Part shown: positions 1 to 11,100 of the stretch, piece after piece
Layout of the letters: each line of letters starts with the position of its first letter
Position numbering within the stretch: the first letter of the stretch is position 1
Source of the DNA: Kitagawia praeruptora
Taxonomy: Eukaryota > Streptophyta > Magnoliopsida > Apiales > Apiaceae
NCBI GenBank assembly: GCA_037693485.1
Contig: CM075348.1
Span: 124,693,609-124,757,608, forward strand
Length of the DNA stretch: 64,000 bases
Direction of reading: 5' to 3'
Position numbers and translations under genes: made by a program
The notes under the pieces: model-generated
What the model saw: the letters and a program-made list of their open reading frames with translations, nothing else
What the model was told of the DNA's origin: nothing
Database searches by the model: none

Positions 1-31
<31 letters not shown>
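1..31. repeat. (CT)n microsatellite
   Basis: This is an uninterrupted CT dinucleotide run at the window edge, so its true length is unknown. It sits in the pyrimidine-rich part of the partial LTR described for 1-1008. Confidence 0.9.
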
Positions 32-34
<3 letters not shown>

Positions 35-1008
35 GACCACTTCCCAAACCACCACCAGCTTCGCCGGAGTTTCCTCCCGCCACCACTGCTACCCACGCCG
101 ACGTTCATGGCTGCCGCCACCACGCGGCCACCTGCCACCGCCGCTGCTGCGCGACCTCCCCTAGTCACTTCTTCATCCAACACCAACACATCATACACTC
201 TCTAATTTAACAACCCTCCCAATCTCTCTTTCTCTTCTCTTCTCTCCCCCCACTGATTTCTTCCCTTTCCCCCGATCTGTTTTTCTGCGTGTGTGTGTGT
301 ATGTGCGGCTGCTGTGTGTGTTTTTGTGTGTATATGTGTGCTCGGTTTCCTCTTTTAACCTAATGGGATTGGCCCAACACTATTTAAAAGCAATACATTT
401 AATTACTACACACCTTAAATAATATTTTAAACTAATAACTCTAATTTGTAAAAATAAAATTTCTAGCATAATTAAATACTAGAATATTTTTAAAGATTTT
501 CGGAGAAAGAATTAGAATTAAACCTAAATTTTCTAAATTGATATGCATTTTACAAATATTAATAATTTATAAAAACAATTCATAAAAATAATAATTGTGA
601 TTCATAATTCACAATTTACAGAGCTTTATAAAAATACTACAAACATTATTGTTTTAGTAAAACCTCGAATTCTCGATTTTATATATTAATCGAGCAATTT
701 CTACAAATCCTCAAATAATTAAAATAATCATTTATCAAGGATTTTAAAATCTCCAAATTATTTAGTCATTTAAAATAAAAAAATCTTTACTGAATAATTC
801 CACACTTTGAAAATTAAGCCCTTGCCCAAATAAACTATTGACTCAAGATATCTACTATGTCAATAAAATTTTAAAACGGGACCCGGTTCCACTTAACCGA
901 AAATAATTAAATAATTAACTAATAAAAAAATACTCCTCATTTTAAGAAAAACATTATTATTATTGAAATAATAATAAAATCATTTCATGAAAAATCCGGG
1001 TTATTACA
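1..1008 (-). mobile_element. Partial LTR of a Ty3/gypsy-type element, minus orientation
   Basis: Read on the minus strand the block starts TGTAATAACCCGG at 1008, a usual start for plant gypsy LTRs (TG...). It continues through about 650 bp of AT-rich DNA into a GC- and GA-rich stretch (1-360), which resembles a U3 to R/U5 transition. The boundary at 1008 is sharp: from 1009 the DNA is Tat-type gag. The 5' end of the LTR therefore faces that gag and the rest of the element should lie to the left of the window; it could also be a solo LTR. No second LTR, PBS or TSD can be seen. The GC-rich part has no convincing coding frame. The lineage is an inference. Confidence 0.45.
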
Positions 1009-1741
1009 GGTTCCATGTTCCAGGGCTACCATGGCCACCTTATTTTCCAAATTAGTGATATTCAATGTTTCTTTAGTGAACCGTTTGAGGTAATCTCTCA
1101 AATTCTCATTCTTCCCTTGCACCACATACATAAGGGATGCAGAACTTTTCTCATGAACTCTTCCACTGATGAATTGGCTAACAAAAGCGACACTCAATTC
1201 CTTGAAAAAACTGATCAAATTTGGGGGTAGACGACTATACCAACATTGTGCCATACCCGACAGGGTTTGAGGGAACGCCCTACACTTCAGGGCATCACTT
1301 GCCGGTTGCAACAGCAGCGCGTTTGAAAACGTCCTTACATGATTAGCGGGATCTCCCGTTCCATCGTAAGCCTTTATAGTGGGCATTTTGAACTTCCGTG
1401 ATATACGTGCATTCATCACCTCCTCCGTGAACGGAGGTATTGGATCATCAAGATCCCCGAGGGGCATTAGATCTTTGGGGTTGTCTCTAGGGGTTTCGAC
1501 CCTTGTGTCTCAAGGGATCTCAGCCCTTCTTTCTCTCCTCGGGGTTTCTTCCAAATAAACAATTGGGATTTCTCCTCCTGTCGTTGGTGGGGGTCGACCC
1601 TGATTCTGTCTTTTTTGCTCTCGTTCTATGTCCTCTTTCAGTTTCTGGATCTTGGTCTCATGAGCCAGCAGCTGTTGGGGGGGTCCATCATGGATCCTTC
1701 GACGATGTTGTCCAATTGGTTCCTTACTTGGACGACGCCTC
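1009..1741 (-). pseudogene. Tat-1 gag, 3' piece (Ty3/gypsy, Tat lineage)
   Basis: The minus strand encodes part of a retrotransposon Gag capsid domain with the hallmark order FKMPTIKAYDGTGDP, a region ending in RAFPQTLSGMAQCWYSRLP, then SFFKELSVAFVSQF and NLRDYLKRFTKETL. A close relative lies at 35786-36873. Gag would package the element's RNA into virus-like particles. The piece is cut off at 1009 by the LTR to its left and at 1741 by the Tekay-like insertion. The upstream gag continues at 14819-14911 and 28815-29192. Comparison with the second copy shows that the three pieces abut once the insertions and one copy of each TSD are removed. Frameshifts and missing pol make it dead. Confidence 0.8.
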
Positions 1742-4700
1742 TGTAAGAACCCTAATTTTTGGTAATATTTTATTTTATTTAATATCTTGTGGCAATGTCA
1801 ATATGGAACCTTTCTGGTCATCCCTGTGACTAATAGAATTGATTGTCTGAGAAACTGTGTTGCTGTATTCATTATGTAAGATAAGAAGGGAGATTGTGAA
1901 GGCAGGAGTCTTATTGTTAGTGAGATTTATAAAACTTGGGATTTGAGATTGATTAGAGTGTTACAAGATTTATTAAGGATCATGACAAGGAATTATGGAC
2001 ATTAGAGGAATTTACACAATTAGTACTTAAGGAATTATAGGGGAAATCTCTACGCGACAAAATATTATTACGAGAGATTAATTAAGATACGATACGAATT
2101 AAAGATTAGATAATAAGCATTGGTGGGAGAATAATAATACAAGGAGTAGTATTGCATACAAGCTCATGCAACTAAGTAGTTAGGAAAGCAAACTAGATGA
2201 ACCAAATAGCAAGGGGAATAGTAACTAGTTGGCTTGCTTTTCAAAAAGAGGAGACAAGAAGTACCACTAGCCATGCTTATAGCCATGCCTATGTTGTACC
2301 ATGCATATACTCACAATAATACATATCAACCTCATCTAATACCACTCATTCACCCAACACCAAAATCAAACACAAAAACACTCTCCCCCCCCCCTTGATA
2401 TTGCTCTCGGCCTAAGCTAAAAAAAGGGAGAAGAAAAATTCTTCTTCCCCATTTCCCATCACTCATAATTCACACCATAAATCCTAGGTCATCTACATCA
2501 TCTAATCAAGGTATGCTAGCAATTTCACTTCATTTCATCCATCCAATTCCAAGGTATAAATTGTTAAAGTTTGGGTGAATAGTAACCAAGTTTGTTCTTC
2601 CTTTAGATCTTGCATTATAAGTGTTGTAGGAGACCATCTAAGGTGTTGTTGAGTTGTGAGAAGCTTACCCAAGGCCACTAGGAGCTCAAGAAGGTATAAA
2701 AATCACAAACCCTCTTGGTTATGTAATATTTATAATGATTGGTAGTAGATCCATGTGTTTAAGAGCTAATCTTGGTTGTATATGTGATGGTTGACTTGGA
2801 TCTTGAGTTTTTATGTTGAGATTATGACTTTTATGACTATGGATAGTATATATATCACCATGAGTGTTATGAACCATGATTTGAGTGTATTAAGTGTTGG
2901 TTGTATGGTGGAATTGTGAAAAATAATTGATGTAAGTGGTATGTTCATGCTGAGTTTTTCCAGGAGCAATGACCTGTATTGTGACACGATTTGGAACACC
3001 CAAATGATGTCCCCTGATGTCCTACCTTATATTGTTGGAAATATAATTGAATGTAGTTTCTGGATATGTAAGTTTCATAGCTAGGTGATGTGTGGATTTT
3101 TAGTTATGGCCGGAGAAGTGATTTTTGTTTCTGGACTATGGACTGCATAAAGTGACCCCCTTGTGAACCTTGTTTAAACACCTTAAAAATTATTTGGGAT
3201 CATGGAAAAATTAGAGAAGCTAGGAAATACAGTGGTGAAGGCTACCCAAAAAGAATTGGATTAAAATATGAATTTTTGGATTTTATAAAAATGCTAGAGT
3301 AAAATTCGCGCAATGGAAAAAAGGTCGTTAGTGGAACATTATTCTAGGGTTAATGGTTATGGTTCGAACGTGGTAACTAAATTAAGTCGATTAAGTGACA
3401 AGCGTAAACGAGTGATGTCATGGACCTATAGTGGGGCTAGGGAGTCATAAGACGAAGTCGCTAAGTTAATTTCGTATCCCCTTAAAACCCCGTAATTAGA
3501 AAGAAATTGTTAAGGTACTAACGAACGATTATTGTTTATGAATAGATCGTTCGAATTCGCACGCTCGATCACCCCAACCCAACCAAGGCAAGTTTTCCAA
3601 CCCTAAGTATTTAATTTCAAAAGATTATATTCTTGATTTTACCCATGCAAGTTTACTTTTCAAAACTTATATATAGGATTTTTCACTGTTGTGTTTGTAG
3701 TTCCGAACGTATTATATGAGTATGCTTTATGAGATTATGTTGAAGTTTGAGATATATGCATATGTGTTTGTACACCCTTGAACTTAGAATGAAAATGTTT
3801 CTTCGGACAACGACTCTAGCAATAGAGGTCGTAGCGGTCCAAATATACTATTGACCGGGGAGCGGTATATTATTGTATCATGATTAAAATTACAAAAAAA
3901 AACCCGAAAGGTCATTCGGGAAGTATCGTATACTTACGTATTTATTATTTTTACGTTGTTAAAAATACTCAAAAATATCTATCTTGGATTGAAAGCTTAT
4001 TTTAATTAAATAATTATTTTACTAATTGTTATATATTAAATCTAAAAATATTATCTATTAATTATCGTTCATTATTTTAAAGACAAAACTAATCCAAGAT
4101 ACCTTCAGCGTTTTCAAACTTGAACTCTTTCGGACCCAAAACATTTTTCGAAAACCCCCGGTCAGCATTTGCTTCTTGTACGTTTTTCAAGAATTATCGA
4201 ACGACTGAGGTCGAACTTCAACTACTCAAGTTTTCTATCAAAATGATTTTGAAAAGAAAAGAAAAAGGGGACTCTGGCAGGTGTGGGAATCGTTGACGAA
4301 CGATTCCCGGGATGTGTAAGCGGCCGTGAGCCAGGCGGTCCATCAATTATTATTCCGGCCCAGGTGTTGCCGAAGGATGATTATGGATGTAGTTTTCATC
4401 GAGGGTGATTACGGATGTAGTTTTCACCCGAGGATAGTTACGGATGTAGTTTCTATCCTTCTACCGGTAGAGAAGACCCGCGGATTATTGGACTTGGATG
4501 TGGCGACTGATCATCGTCAATCCTTGTCAGGTTTTCATGTTTTCTTCCAGTCCCATCCTCCACTTTGGAAAAATACTCAAACACTGCTTCTTGGGCCTAA
4601 GTGCCAAGTTGCCGATAGTGTGGTTTTTGATGAGAAAATATTGATATTGTGCAGTACCTAGAACTGCAAGATTTTCTATAAAGATTGGCACGTGTTAGTG

Positions 4701-5460
4701 CACTCTTGCAATTATTTCAAAGAATGAAATGTTTTTGAATGAGAAACCTCCTAAGCTAATGGAAGGAAAGAGGTTTTGCAATAACGTATTCCCTGTACAG
4801 TATGATAACCGTAGAGTGTTTGCCGAAAATGATATGCTTATATATATATATTTTCAAACTTGAGATATATTGAAATGAGAACCTTGTAAAGGATTCATAT
4901 GTTATTCTTAAAGCTCCTTAGTGAGTATAAATGTTTTATACAAACTCGGACATATATATTGTCGAGTTATGTTTTGTAATCTGAGATATACACCCATACA
5001 GTTGGGAACGTTTTCAAAATAAACCACTTTATTATTTTCCAAAATGGTGAACTTGCTGAGCATTATGTAGCTCATTCTTGCTTTATAAAAACTTTTCATA
5101 AAGGGAAGAATTTGGCCGATTAACTCCGCACCAGCAGAAGAGGAGTAGAAGCATTACCCGGAGATGATTTAGTCCCTGATAAATACTACAGAGTAGTCTG
5201 ATAGGTTTTCAACTGTAATAGTAAGACTTGTGTTCAAGTGTAGCTGTATAAGTGGAATTGCGTAAGACTCTGGATTGTACAGATGAATTGTAATATTTAG
5301 TGTTACTTTTGGTTATCGTTTCTGAGGCTCTAACTTGTATGTGCGTAAGATTGAGGTCTGGATGGATGTATTGTTGAGTTGTAAAGTTAATACAGGTATA
5401 ATATGGTTGAATGGTGACGTGACGACCTGAATCTCTGACCTCGGATTTGGGGGCGTCACA
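1742..5460 (+). repeat. 5' LTR of Tekay-like element
   Basis: This 3719 bp LTR starts TGTAAGAACCC and ends GGGGGCGTCACA. It matches 11101-14818 nearly base for base; single differences are visible near 1836, 2158, 2507, 2789, 2990, 3567, 3863, 4383, 5096 and 5230, plus an A-tract change near 3890. A short tandem array and a 111-codon open frame lie around 4326-4661. A TA-rich patch near 4840 could hold promoter elements, but the start site cannot be set by eye. A divergent family member occupies 62056-64000. Confidence 0.9.
4371..4463 (+). repeat. Three-unit ~28-bp tandem repeat inside the LTR
   Basis: The motif GAT(T/A)(A/G)TTACGGATGTAGTTT recurs three times with slightly different spacers. 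The same array is present in the 3' LTR (about 13730-13822) and, on the minus strand, in the end-of-window LTR (about 63318-63400). The unit is therefore an old, retained LTR component. It lies in a frame open for 111 codons that begins with GTG rather than ATG; I treat that frame as incidental. Confidence 0.7.
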
Positions 5461-5463
5461 GAA

Positions 5464-5474
5464 ATGGTATCAGA
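5464..5474 (+). other. Primer-binding site of Tekay-like element (tRNA-iMet type)
   Basis: TGGTATCAGAG starts four bases after the LTR end. This is the usual plant sequence complementary to the initiator tRNA-Met 3' end and fixes the 5' LTR boundary at 5460. Confidence 0.85.
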
Positions 5475-8400
5475 GAGATAAGTTACAGTACTCAGAAACG
5501 AGAGTGTTGAGAGCTAAGTCTAAGTAGGGGAATGACATAAGAGATCGTAGTAAACTTATGATTGGACTACTGGAAGAGGTACCGGTGAGTAGAATGGACT
5601 GGAGTGTTACTGAAGGTATTATACTAGGGTCGATAGAATCCCTAGAGACCTGCAGAATGATGAATGGAGATTTGAGAGTCGTACATGACCTATCATAGGT
5701 AATGACATAGGAAGCAGAGCGAAATCTCGAGAGCAGCTGAGGTAGAGGCGATATTGCAAATATGATCAGATGACTAGGCTGGCATAAATTTTGTGGCCCA
5801 TATTCCTCCACAGTTTAGGAGGCGGCATTTTAAGAATCAAGAAGTTTGGACTTCCCTACATAATTAGGAGTACTTAGTACTTGGATTAATGAAAGTCTTT
5901 TACTTTGGTTATAAGATCCGATTTTCGATAAGTAACGGGTTACCTTGAAGGATGGTCACTATGTCGTTGTGGATTCCATTACCCTTGATGGCGAATTTTA
6001 CATGTGTTATACGAGAATGTTATCATAAGACGAGCGTGCTAGATAATTCCACGCATGATTCAGACGCTAGAGCTTAGTAGTTCAACTTAGAGGACAAACA
6101 AGCAGAATTAACAAAGCGACTCTAGTGAAGTTGAATATGGTTGCAACGAGCGATACAGTGATCTCAGAGTCTACCAAAGGAAGAGACCAGTGAGTCCATA
6201 CTGGAATTATTTGATAGAAATTTTAGCAGAGACTACGCATATATACTTGTAAACCTATATATTGCTGGTAACGTATGTTCACGTGCACACACACCGCCAC
6301 TGAACCTATGGACTGCATTGAGATCCCTGAGAGATCTCTTTGATCTGTTCCCAGGGGGAACTGGCCACTTGTGATTCATGTCGGAAGGCGTGAAGTAGGA
6401 CCCTATAGACTTAGCAGGTGTCCCCGGAATGATGTGAAGCTTGGCCTTCAAGATAAAGCACGAGAATGACAGATATATTGTGAAACCCTAACTCGATAAA
6501 TGACTTTAAGATGATGATTGAGAGACGTACTAGTTGGTGTCTTGAATTACGAAGACGAAGAGATGGAGTTACCCTTATAGTGGTGATAGTGAGATGCACG
6601 AATGGTTATTAACTTATTTTGGTAACTACCGGCTGGAGCACTACTTCATTTTAAACTGTTCACTAACCATGTTACCTCGATTAGTTTATATCAGGTAATC
6701 CTTCTAGCTTTCTACTTCAAACTTGTGGAATAACCACCAGTGATATACTTTCTCTAAACCGGGACTCATCCAAAGTATCTTATTTGACCCCCGAGTATTC
6801 TATTTGAAGTTTATAATTATTTCGTTCTGCTCAGGACTATTTACACTTCCTTTCAATTATCCAAGGAATGTTCAACAATCGTTTCCTTAATTAATCAATG
6901 AATATTCCTAAACGAATATTGATATTTGACTACTTCTTTCATACTTGCATTCTTCAGTCGAGCCCATAAATATTTATCCACTTGTTGAGAACAGGGATGA
7001 TCTAACATCCAGATATTCCTCATGAGTCCTTTCTCCTATTCAAAATGAGATTGTGCGTCTTACGTTGAAATTATAGTAAGGATATCATTCTGATATTGGT
7101 ATTCCGAATTTAATTCTATTGTAGGATCTGATAAAGCATGTGTACGGAGACACCCTTGGGTGGACCGTTTCACTGATAAGTAATATTTGATGAGAGGTTA
7201 TCGATTGTTCCGATACCTAGAACATTCTCTTCAGATTTTATAGTTTTCTTTTTTCAAACTTAATAACTTCTTATTCCCATTCGTTGTCCGAGTAGCCTAA
7301 AGTTTCTTCAGTGGCTACGATGTTGAAATTCCGTTCTAGCCAATTAAAACTGGCTAGTCGATATGTCAATATGAATGACTAGTTGATTGTTCTAACTAGT
7401 CAAAATTGCAATGTTGTGAAGAACACCTAGCTAATTGTCCTAGCTAGTGGTGATGTCTCAAACGGGTGAATTAGCAAATTTTGTCTCGCTAGTTTCTAGT
7501 GTTTCTTGAAAAGGACTAGTTATTGTTCCACTGGTCCAACTCCCAATTTAATTCATTCCGCAATGCATTTTGCGTGTGGTAAAGTATGATGATGAAAGTT
7601 TTGACGAATAACTTGATTGAGACCTAGTGAGGTCGCCCACTCGACTTGAACTCTTACCCATCTTCGTATCAGACTTTATATCACTTGAATATTTTATTCT
7701 TTCATTCATACAACGAGAATTCATTTGAAACCATTGATTACTTGAATGACAAACTACTTCAATCTTTAATTGTCATGGAGTAGAATTTCTTTCTATTGGC
7801 TGACCTTCATCAATGCGACTTTAGATTCCCTCTTATTTTTCAAGAGGAAAAGTATTAACCAGATGTAAGAATTGTATAAAGACCGTCTTTATGACTTTTG
7901 TATCCAACAATCATTGCCCTTGTGCAACATTCTCTATGATATCACATTACAAGATTATCAGGACATGAAGGAATAAACCTTGTTGTATTCTTTTGTCCAT
8001 TCTTACATCTCCGAAAAATCGAGACTCCTAGTATTTGGAACCATCAACATTCTTGGAACATCCAATGTGGAATTCTTATTGAAATTATCTATTGGACCTT
8101 GTTATTTTGAAACCATTCCTTTCAAAAGCGATTACTCTAAGGTGAACGGGAGGTACAATTGTGAACCGTTGCACCAATTTGAGATCAGAAACCAAATGTT
8201 GTAATTGTGCAGCCAGAGCGTTATGCCGAGTGATTATTTAAAGTAGGATAACATGTCGGGGCATACCACAAGACCTTTAATATTAGTATGAGGAAAGTTA
8301 TAGGAAATGATGAGGTGGTTGGGAGTACGTTCCTACCAACCGTTGTCAGGATGTTATAGTAATGAATTCTGGAGTTACCAAGCCTTTTCCTGATCCAAGA

Positions 8401-8789
8401 AATTCAAATCGATTGTGATGTAAGACATATCCTTAGAGGAAACTAACATGGAAGTGAGATGGACAAGAAAGGAAGAAATATTGTGGCAAGAATGTGAAGC
8501 TTTACTTAGCTTAAAGGGATTGATGCACATAGAGAGACATAAAGTTTAAAAGGCCCTTAATAGCAAATGGATGCATGGATATATCCCAATGATCCTTCGA
8601 GATTACCACCTAATCAAGTTTATTGGGAATCGCAGCAGCATACAGGCCTCAGGCTGATTGGCACCAGTTGTGAAAAAGGACGAGCGCATGACATCTTACC
8701 TATACCATCGAGAACTGAAACCCTTATCGGAAATGGAGGAATTGTTGACTAGTTAAAGTGCGCAGTTTTTTTCAAAGATAAGGTTAAAG
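5475..8789 (+). pseudogene. Degenerate gag / 5' pol region of the Tekay-like element
   Basis: By position this should hold gag, protease and the start of RT, but no frame stays open beyond short stretches and I could not recognise a Gag core, zinc knuckle or protease motif. The composition is ordinary for decayed coding DNA. Short CTAG-based inverted repeats cluster at 7324-7555. Small open frames here (for example 7980-8204 and 8567-8752) show no retroelement motif and are left unannotated. The assignment as former gag-pol is inferred from the decayed RT that follows. Confidence 0.5.
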
Positions 8790-9250
8790 AGAAGGTTTCA
8801 CCAACTCCAGATCGACCTCTGTACTGCACCAAAGTCGGCATTTCACATTAATGTAAACATTATAAATTCTGGTAGTATCATGTGGATTGACTAATGAGTT
8901 AGAAGCCTTTATGGATTAATGAACAAAGTTTTGGAATGAAATGAGATATTAGCAACAACCTCGTTGTTAGCTATACTTGATGATAAAAAAAAAGAAAAAA
9001 AAAGAGGACTTTAAGAGTCACGATGATGCGTCTTTCAAGAGTTTAAGAGGTGTGCTGATGCAGTAGAAAGGGGATGATAGCCTATACTTCTAAACAACAT
9101 AAAGGTTACGGGATAGGATATACTAACCGTGAGTCGGGGATTAGTCATGATAGCGTTCACGCATAAAACTGAGACGTTAACTTTATGAGAAAAGTGTGAA
9201 AGTTTTCCACAAGTGCCATAAGTATATCTTCATATTAGAACTAAACATAA
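8790..9250 (+). pseudogene. Decayed reverse transcriptase / RNase H of the Tekay-like element
   Basis: Fragments of the RT palm can be read across frames. FHQLQID and APKSAFH (8797-8850) match the GYHQLRI...PKTAF block of gypsy RT. LTN...AFMD...MNKVF (about 8888-8930) matches GLTNAPAAFMDLMNRVF. Around 8960-8985 a VVSYT-DD string sits where FIDDI belongs, broken by a one-base shift. RNase H follows at about 9020: DASFKSLRGVLMQ, a stop, then IAYTSKQHKG, and later EKCE near 9205. The spacing between the DD site and RNase H is much too short, so an internal deletion is also present. No enzyme could be made from this. Confidence 0.75.
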
Positions 9251-10615
9251 GAAATAGAAGGTGACGAAAGGGAGCAGGGAGTATAATGGAGAAATTTGTT
9301 ATTTCCCAGGAAAGGCCAGTGTGGTGACCGATACCCATAGAAGGGATTATTCGAAATTGGAATTCGGTCAGTATTGACCAAGAAAATAGAGTATATACAA
9401 TAAAGATTAATGTTAGAGGAAAATGAGTAAATTATGGGGAAGGACAAAGATGTATAGAGAATTAAGAGAATGTTTGGCAAACGAAGGTGGAAAATGGTAT
9501 TGGCAAACTATTAAGTACAAACGCGACATGTCAAAGGCAGAATGATAGGGATCTAGTGGATCAATTCCGCCCTTAGAAAATCTTGAACGTGGGCAAAATT
9601 ATAATGAATTTCATGAGTAGGTCGCCGAAGACCGAGGCAAGAGATGGCCCTAGTTAATTTATAATTGTTGGACCAAGTGATTTACCTACGAGAGATTTTC
9701 CATTTAGAAGATTATCGATTTATATAAGGAAGAGATGGTGGTGCAATATAAAACCTCTGCAGCAATTACGTCAGATAAAGACTTAAGGTTAAACTTCGAA
9801 TATTGAAGGTGCTTTCAAGTATATTTAACAAAGAGATTGAGCGTATGCACTAATTTGATCTGTGGCTGACGGACAGGGAAGAAGAATTATCCAGACGATC
9901 GAATTTATATTTAGTGTCGTGCCTTAGATTTCACGGGGCAGTCGAGAATAAAAACTTATCCATGAAATGAATGTTGTTATCACGATCGTCACCATGCGAA
10001 CGTAAGGACGTCTCTTATAAAGCGTACTGCGAAAGAAGAAGTTTCATTTTTCTTGCGTTACAAAGAAGTCAATGAACGAGGGATATAATAGCTGAACTGG
10101 TTCGACGTATACCGAAGACTATATAGTATCCATAGCAAGTGGTAACGACTGACGGGAGGCAACACGTGCGTGCTAATCAAGCCAAGGAAAATGAGGAATA
10201 CCGTGCGTATTGACGTCGTCTCAGATTATAGAACACGACCACAAAGTATTCACGGCCCAACGATACAAGGACTCAACACGGATACTATGAACAAGGTAGA
10301 AGAGGAACGTATAAGTAGTGGGTTAGAAATTTTCATTCACAGAACAACCGATAAGGAATACAGGTCAAGGAGAGCATGCGTTGAGAAGCAACATTAAAGC
10401 ATTGGTGAGACTGCAATAGCCCTAATTTTCGTGAATATTCGAACCTGGATGAAAATTAATTTTATGGGTGGATGAGAATTTTTTTTTTTTTTTTGCAATC
10501 ATGATATGTACGAATTATTAAATGAAGATTTCGAATTGATATTACGCCTTTACGGTGCAGACGAGTGTATGTAAAAGTCATTAGTTTTTACGAAACCCGT
10601 TATTTCGAATGGTCA
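9251..10615 (+). pseudogene. Degenerate integrase region of the Tekay-like element
   Basis: The stretch lies between decayed RNase H and the readable integrase C-terminus, where the HHCC zinc finger and D,D-35-E core should be. No catalytic motif survives to the eye and every frame has frequent stops; the 75-codon frame at 10170-10397 has no recognisable content. A T-run lies at 10480-10494. The call is by position only. Confidence 0.45.
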
Positions 10616-11067
10616 AATTTTATGAGATATCAAAGGAGTATAAGGTGGGAGACTTCGTGATGTTAAAAGTATCACCGTGAAAGGGATTAATGAGATTTGG
10701 TAAGAAAGGGAAACTAAGCCCGAGATTTATTGGACCTTTTGAGGTCTTGAAACGAGTTGGAAAGTTAGCCTATGAATTGGCTTTACCTCCGAGCTTACAG
10801 CAAGTACATAATGTGTTTCATGTGTCCATGCTACGACCCTACCATACCGACTTCCGACATGTGATAGAACATGATCAAGTGGATCTGCAACCAGACTTAA
10901 CATATGTGGAGCAACCCGTAGAAATTATGGATAGAAAAGAACAGGTGCTGAGGAATAAGGTTGTCAAACTAGTGAGAGTCTTGTGGAGGAACCAGAATGT
11001 CGAAGAATCAATATGGGAACTAGAAAGCGCAATGCGTGAAAAGCACCCCCAACTGTTTTCAACATGA
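10616..11067 (+). pseudogene. Integrase C-terminal and chromodomain-like end of Tekay-type pol
   Basis: The best preserved coding remnant of this element. KVGDFVMLKVSP at about 10650 belongs to the integrase C-terminal barrel, and a TGA then interrupts the frame. From ATG 10690 the frame is open for 125 residues with MRFGKKGKLSPRFIGPFEVL, VHNVFHVSMLRPY and YVEQPVEIMDRKEQVLRNK, followed by VRVLWRNQNVEESIWELES. The last segment is the chromodomain-like module typical of Tekay/Del chromoviruses, which in active elements steers integration to heterochromatin. It ends HPQLFST just before the polypurine tract. Family assignment is firm, function is lost. Confidence 0.85.
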
Positions 11068-11086
11068 TTCCGGGACGGAATCCTTT

Positions 11087-11099
11087 TAAGGAGGGGAGG
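11087..11099 (+). other. Polypurine tract of the Tekay-like element
   Basis: AAGGAGGGGAGG directly precedes the 3' LTR start at 11101 and is the expected plus-strand DNA primer site. Confidence 0.8.
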
Positions 11100-11100
11100 C

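Noticed and set aside
985..1829. Plus-strand frames at 1015-1230 and 1503-1829
   Set aside because: They lie antisense to the Tat-1 gag fragment or cross the LTR boundary at 1742 and have no known content.
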